This document shows positions 34,494 through 36,025 of a stretch of DNA of 36,025 nucleotides, one piece after another. Positions within the stretch are counted from its first letter, which is position 1, and each line of letters opens with the position of its first letter. The notes below the pieces were generated by a model. That model was not told the DNA's origin and did no database searches. It saw only the letters and a program-made list of their open reading frames with translations. A program made the translations under genes and the position numbers. Origin of the DNA: S012-113 sp965368405 (GTDB lineage: Bacteria; Bacteroidota; Bacteroidia; Cytophagales; Cyclobacteriaceae); NCBI GenBank assembly GCA_965368405.1, contig CBDUMS010000027.1, positions 1 to 36,025 of the forward strand. Reading direction: 5' to 3'.

Positions 34494-36017
34494 CTAATTG
34501 GTAATAATAATACTATTACTCATAGATGCATGAAACTGACAATTATAGAAAAGGTTGCCAGGTGCATCATTCGGCACCACAAAGGTTATATTCCCTACTT
34601 CAGTTCCATTATTAGTTACACCATTCGCGAAAGCCATACCTGTTCCAGTACCCTGCGTACTATTAATGAAAAACGGGTGGCCGGGTGCGTTAATTTTAAA
34701 CACATAAGTCGTGCCTTTCTTTAGATTAAGCATAGGATTAGAGGCATCTGAGAATCCATTACCATTAAAAATATAGGCAGAGGATCCACTACTGGTAACG
34801 TCATACTCAATAACAGTTCCTTCTCCAGTGTTAGAACCTATATCGCCTTGAGCCACTATGGTTGTTAATTCATTTTGGCTTAGGTGCACATTAACGTGCC
34901 CATTGTACGCCAAAAGTTCGCTATATGTAATCTTTGTACCAGCATTCAACTGATCAACCTGTGTATAACTTTTGCCTGTTGACCCGTCAACATTATTCAA
35001 TGAAATTGCGACTCCTCCCCCTGTTAGAACATCATTATCGTGAATGTGCGCAGGATGATCGCCAGACGGTGGGGTTCCCGATACTGTAATCGTTATTAAT
35101 GTACTACTATTCATTCTTTCGAATAAACTAACGGAACCACTGACCCCCGAACTTTGAATTTCCGTGAGTTCAAACGTCTTTGATTCTCCAGTTAGTTCGT
35201 TTTGTCCGATGTCTTCGGCAAAAACAATTGTTTGGAGCTCATCTGCACTTAGATGCGCCTTTATATGGGCATTCAATGCGAGTATATCATCAAATAATAA
35301 TGGGGCTCCGTTATCATCCTCGGCAATATGGGTAATACTTAACCCTGTATCGCCATTAATAGGGTTAAGAGTAAAGATTATAGCTCCTTCTTCAATCACA
35401 GTATTGGAATGAATATGAGCCGGATGCACCCCACCTTGAGGCGTATTCTCTAATGAAATAGTCGCTAACGTTTCGCCACTCTTCCTTTTCGCGAATGTTG
35501 CAGTCCCCGTTATCTCGGTAATATCAACACTGTTTAACATATAAGATTTAGTATCTCCAGTTAATTCATTCATTCCAATATCGGCCTGACCAATTAATGA
35601 CTCCAGATCTTCTTCCGATACGTGGACATTCAGGTGACCATCAAAGTTTAGGAAATCTGTGTAGCTGAGCAAAGTTCCATTATCTAGTTGCGTTACCGTT
35701 GTAGAGCTTGTTCCAGTTGAGCCAGCAACTGGGGTTAGCGTAAGCGCTATTCCACCGGTTTCCGCGGCACTATTAAAATGCAGATGAGCTGGATGAGTGT
35801 CATTTTCTGAGGTAGTCGTCATCGATACCTCGATAGTTGTAGAATTATCTGAATTTTCTATGAATTTAATGCTTCCACTAATTGTGGGGTCAACAACAGG
35901 ATTAATGGTATAACTCTTAGATTGGCCTGTTGGTGCAGGTCCTGGCACCGCGTTTTCGTCATTACACGAGAACAGCAAAAATAGTAGGATCGGCAGAACG
36001 TAGTATTTCATCTTCAT
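34494..36017 (-). CDS. Lipoprotein with three CHRD-like repeats and a C-terminal cupredoxin domain
   Basis: 507 aa. Lipoprotein signal with Cys18 (LFSC). Three CHRD-like repeats follow: HPAH(L/I)H occurs at 75-80, 198-203 and 321-326, and the paired H-x3-H of the next motif at 128/132, 251/255 and 374/378, both with an exact 123-residue period. The C-terminal ~100 residues form a plastocyanin-like domain (VFKINAPGHPFFI ... FYNCQFHASM) with likely type 1 copper ligands His447, Cys493, His496 and Met499. I infer a periplasmic or surface metal-binding, possibly electron-transfer, protein; the His sets of the repeats may also bind metal. An ATG at 36011 is an alternative start. The methyltransferase gene follows at 13 nt. 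Confidence 0.88.
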   Translation of the reverse strand: MKMKYYVLPILLFLLFSCNDENAVPGPAPTGQSKSYTINPVVDPTISGSIKFIENSDNSTTIEVSMTTTSENDTHPAHLHFNSAAETGGIALTLTPVAGSTGTSSTTVTQLDNGTLLSYTDFLNFDGHLNVHVSEEDLESLIGQADIGMNELTGDTKSYMLNSVDITEITGTATFAKRKSGETLATISLENTPQGGVHPAHIHSNTVIEEGAIIFTLNPINGDTGLSITHIAEDDNGAPLLFDDILALNAHIKAHLSADELQTIVFAEDIGQNELTGESKTFELTEIQSSGVSGSVSLFERMNSSTLITITVSGTPPSGDHPAHIHDNDVLTGGGVAISLNNVDGSTGKSYTQVDQLNAGTKITYSELLAYNGHVNVHLSQNELTTIVAQGDIGSNTGEGTVIEYDVTSSGSSAYIFNGNGFSDASNPMLNLKKGTTYVFKINAPGHPFFINSTQGTGTGMAFANGVTNNGTEVGNITFVVPNDAPGNLFYNCQFHASMSNSIIITN

Positions 36018-36025
36018 TATTGATA

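Overview
The window looks like chromosomal DNA from a Bacteroidota bacterium, probably a marine Cytophagales or Flavobacteriia relative. Supporting signs are TAnnTTTG-type promoter boxes, many lipoprotein signals, a laminarin-type glycoside hydrolase cluster, and Bacteroidota families such as DUF6029, Lacal_2735, PorT-like barrels and ABC permease/M1 peptidase fusions. The genus cannot be fixed by eye. I see no rRNA, tRNA, IS element, phage gene or CRISPR array.

Left part (1-9565, all + strand): the 3' portion of a polysaccharide utilization locus for beta-1,3/1,6-glucan (laminarin type). It starts inside a surface protein made of near-identical tandem modules. Then come a GH16 laminarinase lipoprotein, a GH3 beta-glucosidase lipoprotein, a GH17 lipoprotein, a GH30 (likely beta-1,6-glucanase) lipoprotein, a GPH-family sugar symporter fused in frame to a cytoplasmic GH17 domain, and a free cytosolic GH17 paralogue. 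GH16, GH17 and GH30 would cut the backbone and branches outside or in the periplasm, GH3 would trim glucose, and the symporter-GH17 would import and process oligosaccharides at the inner membrane. SusC/SusD and a regulator are not in view and presumably lie upstream. Each of the three larger gaps in this operon carries a hairpin within 15 nt of the preceding stop codon.

Middle (9602-20956, all - strand): from the promoter side, a tripartite RND efflux operon (membrane fusion protein, HAE1 pump, outer membrane factor), then a thioredoxin-like lipoprotein, a TlpA-like thioredoxin and a DUF6029 beta-barrel, then an M16 zinc peptidase. The efflux promoter has a 13-bp perfect inverted repeat whose arms flank a -7 box, a probable operator. 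The DUF6029 barrel has only two cysteines, close together at its C-terminus, and is encoded in a tightly coupled cluster with two CxxC thioredoxins.

Right (21194-36017): a PorT-like barrel, an S9 prolyl-oligopeptidase-family enzyme, a membrane histidine kinase, an ABC ATPase with a giant ABC-permease/M1-peptidase fusion, a hypothetical protein, a DoxX-like membrane protein, several small conserved proteins (one of 54 aa), an Hsp20 chaperone with a strong 3' hairpin, a DUF4412-like secreted protein, a SAM methyltransferase, and a lipoprotein with three CHRD-like repeats plus a cupredoxin domain. No gene-free stretch exceeds about 280 bases.
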